Of a stretch of DNA of 64,000 nt, positions 35,801-45,111 are shown piece after piece. The translations under genes and the position numbers were made by a program. The notes beneath the pieces are model-generated. The model had not been told where the DNA came from and did not search any database. It worked only from the letters and a program-made list of their open reading frames with translations. Each line of letters begins with the position of its first letter. The stretch's first letter is position 1. This DNA comes from Cladosporium sp. IMV 00045 (Eukaryota; Ascomycota; Dothideomycetes; Cladosporiales; Cladosporiaceae): NCBI GenBank assembly GCA_001931905.2, contig MSJI02000734.1:1-64000 (forward strand). The letters are read 5' to 3'.

Positions 35801-36399
35801 CCGGCGTTGCCGTTGATTGTAGGTTTCACGCCTGGCGCACTGTCCTCCAATTGAGCGATAGCCGCCTTGACGTCGTCTTTCCTTGTCCTCCCATCCACCT
35901 CATCTGCGTGGAATATCATCATACCAGCATCCAGATCGAGGTCAGGGTGAAAGTCTTCCCAGCTCCTCTCCTCTCTTGGCTTGTAACCATCGCTTGCCTG
36001 ACTTGCTGCCGCCGCAGACGATGAGTTGCTATAGCGTGGTCTGGGTGGCATAGCAGGTGGAGCATATCTGTCTGGTCGCTCCCTTCGCGGCCTTGTGGAT
36101 CTGGTGACAGTGGGTGTCTCTGTCTCGCCATCTTTCTGGCCGAGCTCAGCGCTCAGTCTTCTTGATCGCGCACGCGGTGCAGTGAGTGCGCGCGATCTCC
36201 GTGTGCTTGTGCTGTGGTGTTCTACCTCAGGCTCTTCCTCTTCGGTGCCGTTTGCCCAGTGATTTCCTCCTCCTAGTCCGCCGGACACGAACTTGCGCCG
36301 CTTATTCGGAGGTTCAGTCGCGAGCTCGGTACGCGAGTTCACGCGCGATCTGGCGGGAGTGCGCGTCGGGCGACGTGGCGAGAGGTCTGTTGAAGCCAT
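32833..36399 (-). pseudogene. NTO1: NTO1-type PHD-finger protein (NuA3 subunit), reading frame broken by a -1 shift
   Basis: Two segments: 36399-33939 and 33883-32833, joined by a 55-base GTAAGT...ACAG intron. Nto1/BRPF proteins scaffold the NuA3 histone H3 acetyltransferase. Visible order: basic N-terminus, EPL1-like region (EDEEWLEVINDQ at about 355), PHD finger CSICDDGDCENANAIIFCDG...CRKC near 428-475, then the extended PHD TCIFC...HLLCS...CYICQQ...HVTCARKA to about 590. After ACKYWT the frame stops at TGA (34251-34249), while LKREARRGAALVKR and a long helical region continue in the -1 frame. Total exon length is one base short of 1171 codons, consistent with one missing base at the CC before TGA. 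This could be a true mutation, a programmed shift or an assembly error; the rest looks intact, so the gene may well be functional. Confidence 0.8.
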
Positions 36400-37096
36400 G
36401 GTGGGAATGAGAGATGCGAGAAGGCAGCATAGAGTGATATAATGCTGTCTGGAAGATGCCAGTAGACAGGGCTAGGGTGGTGTTGTCTGTCTCGCGGCGC
36501 AGGTGCTGAACAGCTGGCGCATGGCTCATGCGTGGACCGGCATCTGGTGAAGTTGCTTCAGCAGCAAACTTGACGCGCCTTGTCGCTTGCGCAAAGAACA
36601 ATGAGGCTGATGGTGTCGTTGCAGCTGTTATTATTGCAGTCACTTCTGGTATTGGTATTGCTGTTGCTGTTGCCCTTAGCGCATGGCCAGCCCGCCGCCG
36701 CTCGACCCTGCCCTGAGGTGTTTGGTCCACTTTTCGGCCTACGGCTGCTGCCGGCAAAGCAGCCGCCCGCCACCTGGAGAGAGCCTAATAAGTGAAAGTG
36801 ACCATCGCAAATGATAATTAGCACCTTTCCTGCAGGTACATGTGCCTGTTGAGCGGCAGAGGATCAGCTGGTGCGATTGCGAATCTTCTTGCGTGATCAC
36901 TCCCTTCGATCGTATTATATGTACAGGTACTTACATATACTACGGGCTGCCGGCAACCGGAACATTCATTCTCTCACAGACCGCGGCCAACTTCCATCTC
37001 GTACAGTAGTATATCGGCACATCGAGTCAGGCGAGCCCTGTCGCTGGTATTTGCTTTGGCCTGCTCCTAGTTGTACCGCTCTTCCCCGACGCAAAC
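36400..37096. other. Divergent intergenic region, NTO1 / cystinosin
   Basis: About 700 bases carrying both promoters. A CTGTTGCTGTTG-like stretch lies near 36640-36680. No RNA gene was recognised. Confidence 0.45.
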
Positions 37097-38100
37097 ATGT
37101 CAACAGACGGTCAACTGGTGCACTTCGCTCAGGCCATTTCTCGGTGAGATCATCTAATCAACACAAAAACCTCGCAGAGGACCTCAAGTACTCACATCCC
37201 TCCAACAGTCTCTGCGGCTGGCTATATTTCACGGCATGGTCCCTGTCATTTTACCCGCAACCCTGGCTCAACTATCAACGCCGTTCGACTAAAGGATTCC
37301 TCCCCGATTTTCCTCTACTTAACGTGTTCGGCTTCTCCTGCTACACGATCAGCACGGGCATCTTCCTCTATTCGCCCGTGGTGCGCGCTCAGTATGCTAT
37401 TTGCCACCCTTTGTCTCCCGAGCCGACGGTGAGATTCAATGACTTCGCCTTTGGCGTGCATGCTTGGATTTTCTGTGTGGTGGTCTACTCGCAATTCTGG
37501 CCGAGATTGTGGGGATGGGAAGAGGCCAAGGGCGTGAAGAGACATGCTGGACGACTCACTCTGGGCATCCTTTGCGGAAGTCTACTTGGAGTAGCGATCA
37601 CCATTCTCGTCGTCCTCAGCAGCGAAGGAGGAGGCAGCAACGATGGCACCGGGTGGGCATGGCTCGATGTGGTACGTTTTCTCTCTACACTTTTTCTCAG
37701 AATCATCGCGTCTAACAGCAACCAGATCTACGCAATCCAGTACGTCAAGCTTATCCTCACGGTCTGGAAGTACGTCCCCCAGGTCTTCGCAAACTTCAAG
37801 CGCCAGTCCACAATCGGGTGGTCCATAACCCAACAACTGCTTGATTTCAGCGGAGGTGTTTTGAGTCTGCTACAGCTGCTCATAGACAGCTCTCTCCAAG
37901 CCGACTGGAGTGGGCTGACGGGCAACCCAGTCAAGTTCGGTCTCGCCAACATCAGTCTGCTGTTTGACGTTATTTTCATCACACAACACTACGTGCTCTA
38001 CGGACCGGTGGAGGAAAAGGAGCATGGAACTCGTCGGGTTTCAGGCGAACGACGTAGATCGTCACAGGAGCATGATCCCTTGTTGGCGCGCAGCGAGTAG
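37097..38100 (+). CDS. Cystinosin-like PQ-loop transporter (3 exons)
   Basis: Exons 37097-37143, 37209-37671 and 37726-38100 give 294 residues. Seven-span vacuolar/lysosomal cystine exporter family. The first PQ loop is [16 protein letters not shown] at about residue 28-43 and the second is [19 protein letters not shown] near 183-201, each with the Pro-Gln pair; [12 protein letters not shown] follows. The tail ends [10 protein letters not shown], an acidic dileucine-like sorting signal (expected for vacuole targeting). I chose the ATG at 37097 because splicing the 65-base intron gives the family-like [19 protein letters not shown]; the longer unspliced frame from 36871 has no family character. 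The second intron is 54 bases and has no stop in frame. Confidence 0.85.
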
Positions 38101-38363
38101 TAAAAGAGAATACTCTGGCACGTGCTACAAGCCGCCAGGCTAATACTGCAAGACGCCCTCTGTTAAGCCTCGAAACCCTGAGTCTCGCAATCACATGTGA
38201 ATTTGGCCGCGGGGCGCAAAGGCTCACCTCACTTTCCCCTTTTGTCGCCATATAGATCTGTCGGTTCTTGCCCCGCTCCATCGCTCCTGCCGTGGACATC
38301 TTGCCTGCGGACATCAATCTTCTACAACACTTTCGCAGCACACAGGTTCAAACTACTGTCACG

Positions 38364-39672
38364 ATGATGGACCCAATGGATGCCGTCAAACCTTACCGCC
38401 GTTGCGTAGAATGGACACACCAAGAGCGAGTTTGCCTGCACATGCTCTGGTCAAAATATCAAGCATCGAACCACGTATGTACCTCCGTTTTCAACGAGGT
38501 AATCATTGGGCGAAAAAATTGCGAGAGGAGGCTATGAAGCAGGATCATCAAAAGCAATGAGTGATGAGCTTCTTCGGCGAACGCAAAAGAGCCTGGAGTG
38601 TGAGTATTCTAAAAGACCTCGACCAGGTCAGAAAGTGTCGGTTGCTTGGGATCCTGTGTGCTCGCCACCGAAGACGACAGAAGAAGAAGAGATGCGCTCT
38701 CAAGTGCGCACCCGCATCGCTGATGCCATTGCCCACAGGGGCAAGGATGGCATACATCGGCTCTCGAAATCTTCGAAACACTTTCAGCAGATGACGCCAC
38801 CAGCCACGCCATCCACGTCGAAGAACAACGAAGACAAGCAGACAACACCAGCGACACCGAAGAAGCGATCTGCCAAAGTCTTATACGAACCTGCAGGGGA
38901 TCAGGAAGCCATTGACGATACAGAGTATCTCCCACCTGGAGTACCAGACAAAAGAAAGAAGTGTTCAACAAAAAGACAAAGCTCGCCCGTGGTTCTCATA
39001 CCAAGGCTGCCCAGCAACTTCATTAAACCAAAAATGGATGATCCTTTCACGCCAAACACGCTGGTAAGACCAATGCGAGAGCAGATTGGGGACGTACAGT
39101 CGCCAAATGAAAGAGCAATGGTAACCCGACACTCTGAAGACAAAGTGCTGTATCCGCGAATGGGAAACACCCCAATTCTTCTCCCACAGGACAAATTCCA
39201 GACAGCTCCCCCAACCGACCAAGACTACCGCGACGTGTCAGAAGAAGATGCCCACCCATGGCTATCGCCAATACTCTCCCGATACTGGGACGACAACAGT
39301 CATGGCATGAACTCAGCTCAAGGGTTCAAAAGCGGCCGCACCGTCATCGCTAGAGCTCCACTAAGACCAGCTCCTCTATGCAAAGACCTCGAACGGGTCG
39401 ACGTCCTCGAACACCTGAACCCAAACCGACACCTGGAACACCCTATCCCAAGCCCGTTCATCTCCACGTCCAACCGACTAATTTGGACCATCCAACAAGC
39501 CCTGCGCAAACTCGGTCCCACCGGCCATATCAGTATCATTGACGCATCAGTCCTCGACCCTCTATCCGTGTACTACACACCTCCCTTCCACGAAGAACTA
39601 TACAGACACTTTGTCTTCGACAATGGCGCGCAGTACTATAAAGGCCTGAACGAACACCTAGTCTGGGACTAA
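38364..39672 (+). CDS. Unrecognised protein, probable frameshift near 38508
   Basis: Two coding-like frames must be joined. The first starts at 38364 and has CVEWTHQERVCLHMLW, a Trp/helix pattern seen in small fungal Myb-like/SANT-like modules. The second runs 38512-39672 with YEAGSSKAMSDELLRRT and ends NEHLVWD. Removing one base from GGG (38508-38510) or from the A6 run after it joins them into 435 codons of natural-looking sequence; no canonical intron of the right phase does it as well, though a GTACCT donor at 38477 with an AAG acceptor is possible. The middle is low-complexity, with KKR basic patches and TP motifs. If the frame is truly broken, the usable ORF begins at the ATG at 38557. 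I do not recognise the function. Confidence 0.45.
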
Positions 39673-39686
39673 TTCCCCCACCCGCC

Positions 39687-40422
39687 ATGCTCCGCACCTT
39701 CACCCTCAGCTCCCTCTGCGCTTTCGCCAACAGCGACGCAGCCATCAACGAATCTACGCCTCGAAACCCTCAAATCAGACAACAGACTCGACCGGACCAT
39801 CCGCGCGTTCAAGCAAGACAGAATCAGCGTCGGGAACCAAGAAGCCGCCGCCATCGCCAGGCTGGCGATTTTCCTCGGACTCAACCACGCCAGCCCGAGC
39901 GACGCGCTCTCCCGCATCGTCAGCGAAATCACACAGGCTGGGCCCTCTTCCCCGAAGACAACATGAGCGAGAAATCCTGGCGGGAGAAAGCACTCTGGTT
40001 CACACACGCACTTACCCGAGAAAGCGAGGAGCCCGTCAGCCTTGCAAAACAAGCGGAGATATGTCATGCGTAAGTCACTTGATAGCATCCCACAACCAAT
40101 TCTCTCTAAGACAAGCAAAGCTAACACGCTCCCTCCTCCTTCTAGCTTCCTAGACGGGTTCAAATGGAGTCGCGGCGAACGCGGCAATCTGACCACGCAG
40201 TACGACAGGGCGAAAGGTCTGGTGGTGGAGAAACGCGCGGCGAAAATCGGTCTGGCGGATCCGGTGGGGATTGTTGTGGGTGAGTTGGCAGAGGCTGCGA
40301 GGGCGGTTCGGGGGCGTGGTGAGGAGCAGCGAGGGCGTTTGGAGGGGTTGTGGAATGGGCGGCTGGCAGTGAGGGAGGTGAGGAGGGAGGTGAGGGTGAG
40401 GGTGAGGATGAGGACGAGGTGA
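39687..40422 (+). CDS. Unrecognised protein, two exons, dual-frame segment
   Basis: Exons 39687-40069 and 40146-40422 (76-base intron, GTAAGT donor, TTCTAG acceptor) give 219 residues in one open frame. Between about 39754 and 39936 another + frame reads much more like protein (LRLETLKSDNRLDRTIRAF, then ARLAIFLGLNHASPSDAL), while the formal frame there is an Arg/Gln/Pro-rich string. On either side the formal frame is the plausible one (SEKSWREKALWFTHALTRES, then FLDGFKWSRGERGN). This suggests paired opposite indels, real or from assembly. It starts only 14 bases after the preceding stop, unusual for independent fungal genes. No family recognised. Confidence 0.35.
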
Positions 40423-40842
40423 GGGGGAGCATGGAGGAGAGGACAAACTGCATGTGAGGGGTGAACGAACGAACGCCTCAGGTGGCGCATGATACCACGT
40501 ACACTGTTCGAATGGATCCTCCTTTCAAATAAACTCAAATGAAATTTTCTGAATATCCATGATATGCCTACAAAGTATGATATGCTCGCTCCCCATCCAG
40601 TAGATCCATAAGCCCAGTGGAAAATATCCAAGTACCGCATCAACTTTCGCTCAAGGAATGGAAATACTCACTGCATTCGCCAAAAACAAAAAAATAGCTC
40701 AAGGAAAGGTCAACAAGTCCCGGGGCGCCTGATCAGAAAACACGCACAACCCCTTCTCAGCGCCGCATCCGCACACCCTCCTGTGCCCTCTGACGATGCC
40801 GGCAAGGCTTTCTCTCAACCCCCAAAAGTCTCAAGCAAAACA
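40423..40842. other. Convergent intergenic region
   Basis: About 420 bases between the 3' ends of the 219-residue gene and the F-box-like gene, with AT-richer sequence near 40510-40700. Presumably 3' UTRs; nothing else seen. Confidence 0.45.
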
Positions 40843-42408
40843 TCACCACCTCTCCCCATGCGCCGGACACCTCCCAATAACCCACTTCTCCCAAGCCTTG
40901 CGCTGCGAGTTCGTCACCGTCGCCCCCGTATCGCCCAAACCCTCCGGGTACTCCGTCCAATTATGCGTAGCGCAATCGCACCACGTAGCCGACGCAGGCG
41001 TGACGGGGGAGTCCAGAGACGGGAACTCCAAATTATGCGCGTCGCCGCCGTGCTCGTCGTCCGAGTCGAAGAACCGGTTCGACTCGCTGTCGTAGTCGTG
41101 GAAATCGCTATGGTCGATTTCCGGGTATTCGTGTTGGTAGTTGCTCGGACCGACCCAGGGGTCGTAGTCTTCGTCCGAGTGCTCGCTTTCGCTTTCGAGG
41201 TCGTCGGGAACTTCGGCGCCCATGGCTTGCAGGCGGTCGTTGAATTCCGCTTCGTACCCGATGCGTCGCAGGCTGACCCATTTGAGCTTTTTCATCGTCT
41301 CGCGCAGCTCGACGAGCACGTCGCGCCAGAAACTGCCTTCGCGGAGGATGACGTCGCGGAGGCGGAGGCCTTCGAGCTTTTCGCGGTGGCGGGTGGCTAG
41401 ACCTACGATTTCGTCGGCGCGCAGTTTCCAGCCTTGCACGCCGAAGGCTCGGAGGCTTTCCCATTTGACGTGGTGGAAGACTTCTTCGAGGGGCAGTTCT
41501 AAGGGCCGGTGGCTTGGGAAGCCGACGTGTACTGCTCGCATGTTCGTGGCGGCTGTGAAGACGCTTTTGAAGAGGCTTGAGAGCTCCATCATTTTGGAGT
41601 CCAGGTCGTCTCCGTCGTCGAAATGGAGGGTCAGACATGTGAGCCTTTCTGCAAGTGTCGGGAGAGATGTGGGCGTGTGGTGCAGCAGGAACTTTGCAAT
41701 TTGCGGGCTCAGCTGTGGCGAGGAAAATCGTTCGCACGATGTGTTCGAGGCCAGCAGTGCAAGGCCTATGGTGCGTGACCCGTGGATGCATGCTCTCTCC
41801 CATTCCCGGCGCAGGAGCGTGGCAGCTTGAGCAGCATCGCGTTGCCTGAGGTAGGCAAGCAACGCACTGTCTTCATCGTCATGTATGCGAAGCAGTTGAA
41901 TGTGCTCCAGATTAGTGAAACTCGCCAGTGCACTTCTCAGCACCTTCGCGTCGTAGCCTGTTTGGATGATTTGGTGCTGCTCTTCGATCTTCCTGCGGAA
42001 CCTGTCTAGACTCAACGACCCGAACCTGGCTTCCAGGTCGGGCAAAAGTAACTGCGCTTCCTCGGGGATGTAGTCGTAAAAGTAGGGGACCATGTAGCTG
42101 AACTTCTTGACATAATGCGTGAGGTGCTTCCAATTGGAAAGCTCTTCGAGTCTCCTCAGACCCTGTTTCGACAGCCTTGCTTGCACCCTGGTGAAGAGTA
42201 ACGGCGCTCCGATCTCTGCGAACCGTTTGGACGCAAGGCGAAAGGAGCAGATGTCCTGGACGGCGCTGGGGGCAATCTCTACGGGAGGGCCGAAGCTCTC
42301 CACGGACAAGAAGCGACGGCAGTCCACTGGGACGGTCTTGTTGGGATCCGGTGCGATTTCATTCAGAACCAGCCGCAGAATATCATCGTGGATTGGCGGC
42401 AGGTCCAT
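40843..42408 (-). CDS. F-box-like protein
   Basis: 521-residue single-exon ORF. The N-terminus (LPPIHDDILRLVLNEIAP, then CSFRLASKRFAEIGAPLLF near residues 50-70) has the shape of fungal F-box-like domains, followed by leucine-rich segments (LERLTCLTLHFDDGDDLDS, WESLRAFGVQGWKL, LEGLRLRDVIL). The last ~120 residues are strongly acidic (ESESEHSDEDYD, SDDEHGGDAH) and end in a short Cys/Trp-containing tail. A role as a ubiquitin-ligase substrate adaptor is family inference; the substrate is unknown. Confidence 0.65.
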   Translation of the reverse strand: MDLPPIHDDILRLVLNEIAPDPNKTVPVDCRRFLSVESFGPPVEIAPSAVQDICSFRLASKRFAEIGAPLLFTRVQARLSKQGLRRLEELSNWKHLTHYVKKFSYMVPYFYDYIPEEAQLLLPDLEARFGSLSLDRFRRKIEEQHQIIQTGYDAKVLRSALASFTNLEHIQLLRIHDDEDSALLAYLRQRDAAQAATLLRREWERACIHGSRTIGLALLASNTSCERFSSPQLSPQIAKFLLHHTPTSLPTLAERLTCLTLHFDDGDDLDSKMMELSSLFKSVFTAATNMRAVHVGFPSHRPLELPLEEVFHHVKWESLRAFGVQGWKLRADEIVGLATRHREKLEGLRLRDVILREGSFWRDVLVELRETMKKLKWVSLRRIGYEAEFNDRLQAMGAEVPDDLESESEHSDEDYDPWVGPSNYQHEYPEIDHSDFHDYDSESNRFFDSDDEHGGDAHNLEFPSLDSPVTPASATWCDCATHNWTEYPEGLGDTGATVTNSQRKAWEKWVIGRCPAHGERW

Positions 42409-43316
42409 GCTGGTGATATTCCTCGAATCGATGGCGCTATCACATATGGCCTTCGAGCAAGGCCTGGTAGCTAGATTGCGCTCATTCAGGATTTTGTAGG
42501 CGGAAGGTGGTGGTCAGACAATAGAGATCGCGTGGCGACCTGAAACGTGGTCATGCGTGAGAGGGCCAGCGCGAGGTAGCACGTATTGGGGGAGAGCCGG
42601 AAAAGGGCAGTGGTACAAACCGCGAGACGAAGGTGAAGAATGTCACGCAGGCAGGCAGGCAGCTCTCAACTGCCAGCACGGCGTCATGGATCCTCTTTGT
42701 GTCGTCGGACAGTGGGCAGCACTACGGGAAGCACGCTCATGCAACCAGACAAGCCACCCACCTTGGGCGAGGGGAGTCAGGCCAATGGGCAGCTCTGCGC
42801 GGGGATCACATGACCGAATTCTCCTGCACGGTGAAGTCGGTACGGGACGAAGTGCGACAGCACCCGGCCGGCAAGGCAGGGCGGTGGATGGGTGAGCAGA
42901 AGCGGTTTGATGGGAAGACGGTGCAGGCTGCAAGCGTCCGGAGTGGAAAAGACAGGATGCGTGCTTCGCTGGCAACGCAGCTCAAACGAATCGGAAGCAG
43001 GTCAAGCTCCCGGGTCTAGGCTCGGGCTAGCCGTCATAATGCAATAATTGCAGCGAGCTGCAGATGAGGAGAAATCAAATGCGTGGCTGCGATGTCTGGT
43101 GCGACGAATTGCTCTAGAAGAAACAGTACATATATGATGCGAGACTTTTTCTGAGGTGCGCCCTCATGCAGCTTGCCAACAACACACGGCTCGCGAGCAC
43201 GGCCCAACGAGGGGAGACTTATTGTGGAAATTGGGCGACTGCCCTAGGGCATTGGACATGCAAACTTGGTAGCGAACTACACTCGTCTGGCAGACGAGGT
43301 ATTCGGAAAGCATCAT
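42409..43316. other. Intergenic region upstream of the F-box-like gene
   Basis: About 900 bases, moderately GC-rich, between the F-box-like start and the 3' end of CAB4. Short frames only; no repeat or RNA gene recognised. Confidence 0.4.
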
Positions 43317-44525
43317 TCACACCTTTGCTGCCCTTTTCTTCTCGACCTTCTCCCTAATGGCCGTGCTACTCAACTTATGCTCAAATCCTTCGCTCACGGA
43401 GCTACTCTCCTCCGATGCATCCAACACGTCCACCTCGAACACTTCCAGCTCCTTCCATCCTTTCTCCTTCCTTTTGTCGTTCACAGCCTTGCCTCCCGAA
43501 CGGGTCTCTGCGGAAATTATGAGAGCTCCCAGGTCCTCCTCGGTGATGGTTGGTCCATACGGGTCTTGGATCTCGGTGCACTTCAGCGTGTATCCCGACG
43601 AGTAGTGGATGTCGACAGATTTGCCATTGGGCCCAGGGTCATTTCGGGTGGTGGTCTTGGGCGTAGATGAGGAGAAATCAATCAGACTGCCGCAAAAGTC
43701 CGCAACCGCTTTTTGGCGGTCTGACCAGCTTTCAAGTACCGAAATGTGCTTCTTGTTCTTCAGTAACTCGTCGCCTGTGATACCAATGATAGAGCTGCGT
43801 GGCTTGTTTTGTGTTGCCGTGTCCACCATGAACAAAGTCATAGTAAGAAGGAGTTTGTGCCCAATGTGCAAGTGGTCGAAAGTACCTCCCACAACACTGT
43901 TGTGATGACGCTGGGCAGTAGGCTGGTTGGCAGCTGGTCGAGAAATCGACGAGAGGGGGTCGTTGGCAGCTGTTGAGTCAATCTGAGCCGGTCTACTCTG
44001 CGATCTGTCGACGGTGCCGCCACGTCCTTTGGCAGTGACGAAGGCCCTGACCATAGCCTCACCGGCCTCTGACTCCACGCCAAAGGCATATTGCCACGCA
44101 CGATTAGCCTGTGCCAGACCAGCGATGCTTAGAACTGGGCCTTCAGAGTTGGCATCGTCTTCGAACCAATCCCTCTCGGGTGACCACGCCACAGGGATCA
44201 CCCGCACGTCTACGCCGTCCGCATCCTCAACGTTGATGTGCTCTGCAGCTGCAAGAACGCACACGAGCTTGTAAATGGCAGCAAGCGCAGTCTGAGTCTC
44301 ATTATAGAGCTGTGAACGAGGCGTGTCTTGCTTGCCGGCCAAATGAGGACACGCTAGGGCGACTTCCAGGATGGCAGCCTTGGGATGCTCTTCGGAAGCT
44401 GAGGCGACCTCCTTCAAGACTTGCGTGAAAGTGTCTGCAAAGGCAGTCTTCAGAGCTGGCAAAGTCGGCCGTGAGGGAACAGGAGGCACGAAAAGAACGA
44501 ACCGGGGTGCTTCTTCCGTTGCCAT
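43317..44525 (-). CDS. CAB4: Pantetheine-phosphate adenylyltransferase
   Basis: 402-residue single-exon protein. It transfers AMP from ATP to 4'-phosphopantetheine, the fourth step of CoA synthesis. The nucleotidyltransferase signature VVGGTFDHLHIGHKLLL lies near residues 211-227 (the HxGH motif binds the ATP phosphates); ITGDELLKNKKH and a C-terminal LSSTAIREK (ISSTxxR-type motif) complete the active site. The ~200 residues ahead of it form the fungal N-terminal extension and include AILEVALACPHLAG. It is divergent from the ATG28-like gene, with 586 bases between starts. No oddity seen. Confidence 0.88.
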   Translation of the reverse strand: MATEEAPRFVLFVPPVPSRPTLPALKTAFADTFTQVLKEVASASEEHPKAAILEVALACPHLAGKQDTPRSQLYNETQTALAAIYKLVCVLAAAEHINVEDADGVDVRVIPVAWSPERDWFEDDANSEGPVLSIAGLAQANRAWQYAFGVESEAGEAMVRAFVTAKGRGGTVDRSQSRPAQIDSTAANDPLSSISRPAANQPTAQRHHNSVVGGTFDHLHIGHKLLLTMTLFMVDTATQNKPRSSIIGITGDELLKNKKHISVLESWSDRQKAVADFCGSLIDFSSSTPKTTTRNDPGPNGKSVDIHYSSGYTLKCTEIQDPYGPTITEEDLGALIISAETRSGGKAVNDKRKEKGWKELEVFEVDVLDASEESSSVSEGFEHKLSSTAIREKVEKKRAAKV

Positions 44526-45111
44526 TATTATGAGTGCCAGATAGAGAATCTGATTCCTAGGGTGGTCGTGAGCGTGCTTTCCTTGTTTGCCCAGTCACAC
44601 AAGGTCCTATGTGATCTGCTCTGTACCGACTGATATACTGGGATTTTTTGCCTTATGTCTCAGAGGGTTAATCTTGCAGGTAGATTCAGAGGTAAAGTTA
44701 AGTGTTTGCGAAGAAGCGCATTCTTTTGCATTCATCTCCAGTCGCAAAGCTTCAAGAGTGACGTATGGCGTGATGGCTTCCTCGTTCAGTTGGTAGCAGT
44801 TCACCTTCAGGTCAACAAACCACAATCTCGCTTTCTTTAAACGCCTCATTCGTGGAGCTTGCCAGAGAATGACCTTACCGGTACGGAGCAAAACGCCGTT
44901 CACTGCATGAGTTTTTGCAACGAAGAAGACCATGTCTCAGCCATCTACGCCTGTTTCCGCATGACAGCTTAAGCACTCGCTCGCGTGACCCGACTGCATC
45001 TCAAAGAGAACAACATACATCTTCCTTTGTACCATCACCTGCTGCCTATTGCAGGATGGATTCTAAGTATGCCTCTCCACGTCACAGTGCCTCGCAAACC
45101 GATATCCCAAC
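44526..45111. other. Divergent intergenic region, CAB4 / ATG28-like
   Basis: About 590 bases holding both promoters. No motif was distinctive enough to name. Confidence 0.45.

Noticed and set aside
36871..37208. N-terminal extension of the cystinosin-like gene
   Set aside because: Splicing the 37144-37208 intron from the ATG at 37097 gives the family N-terminus; the extension has no family character.
39669..40643. 324-codon minus-strand ORF
   Set aside because: Covers the + gene with a well-formed GTAAGT/TTCTAG intron; its composition is a shadow and it has no motif.
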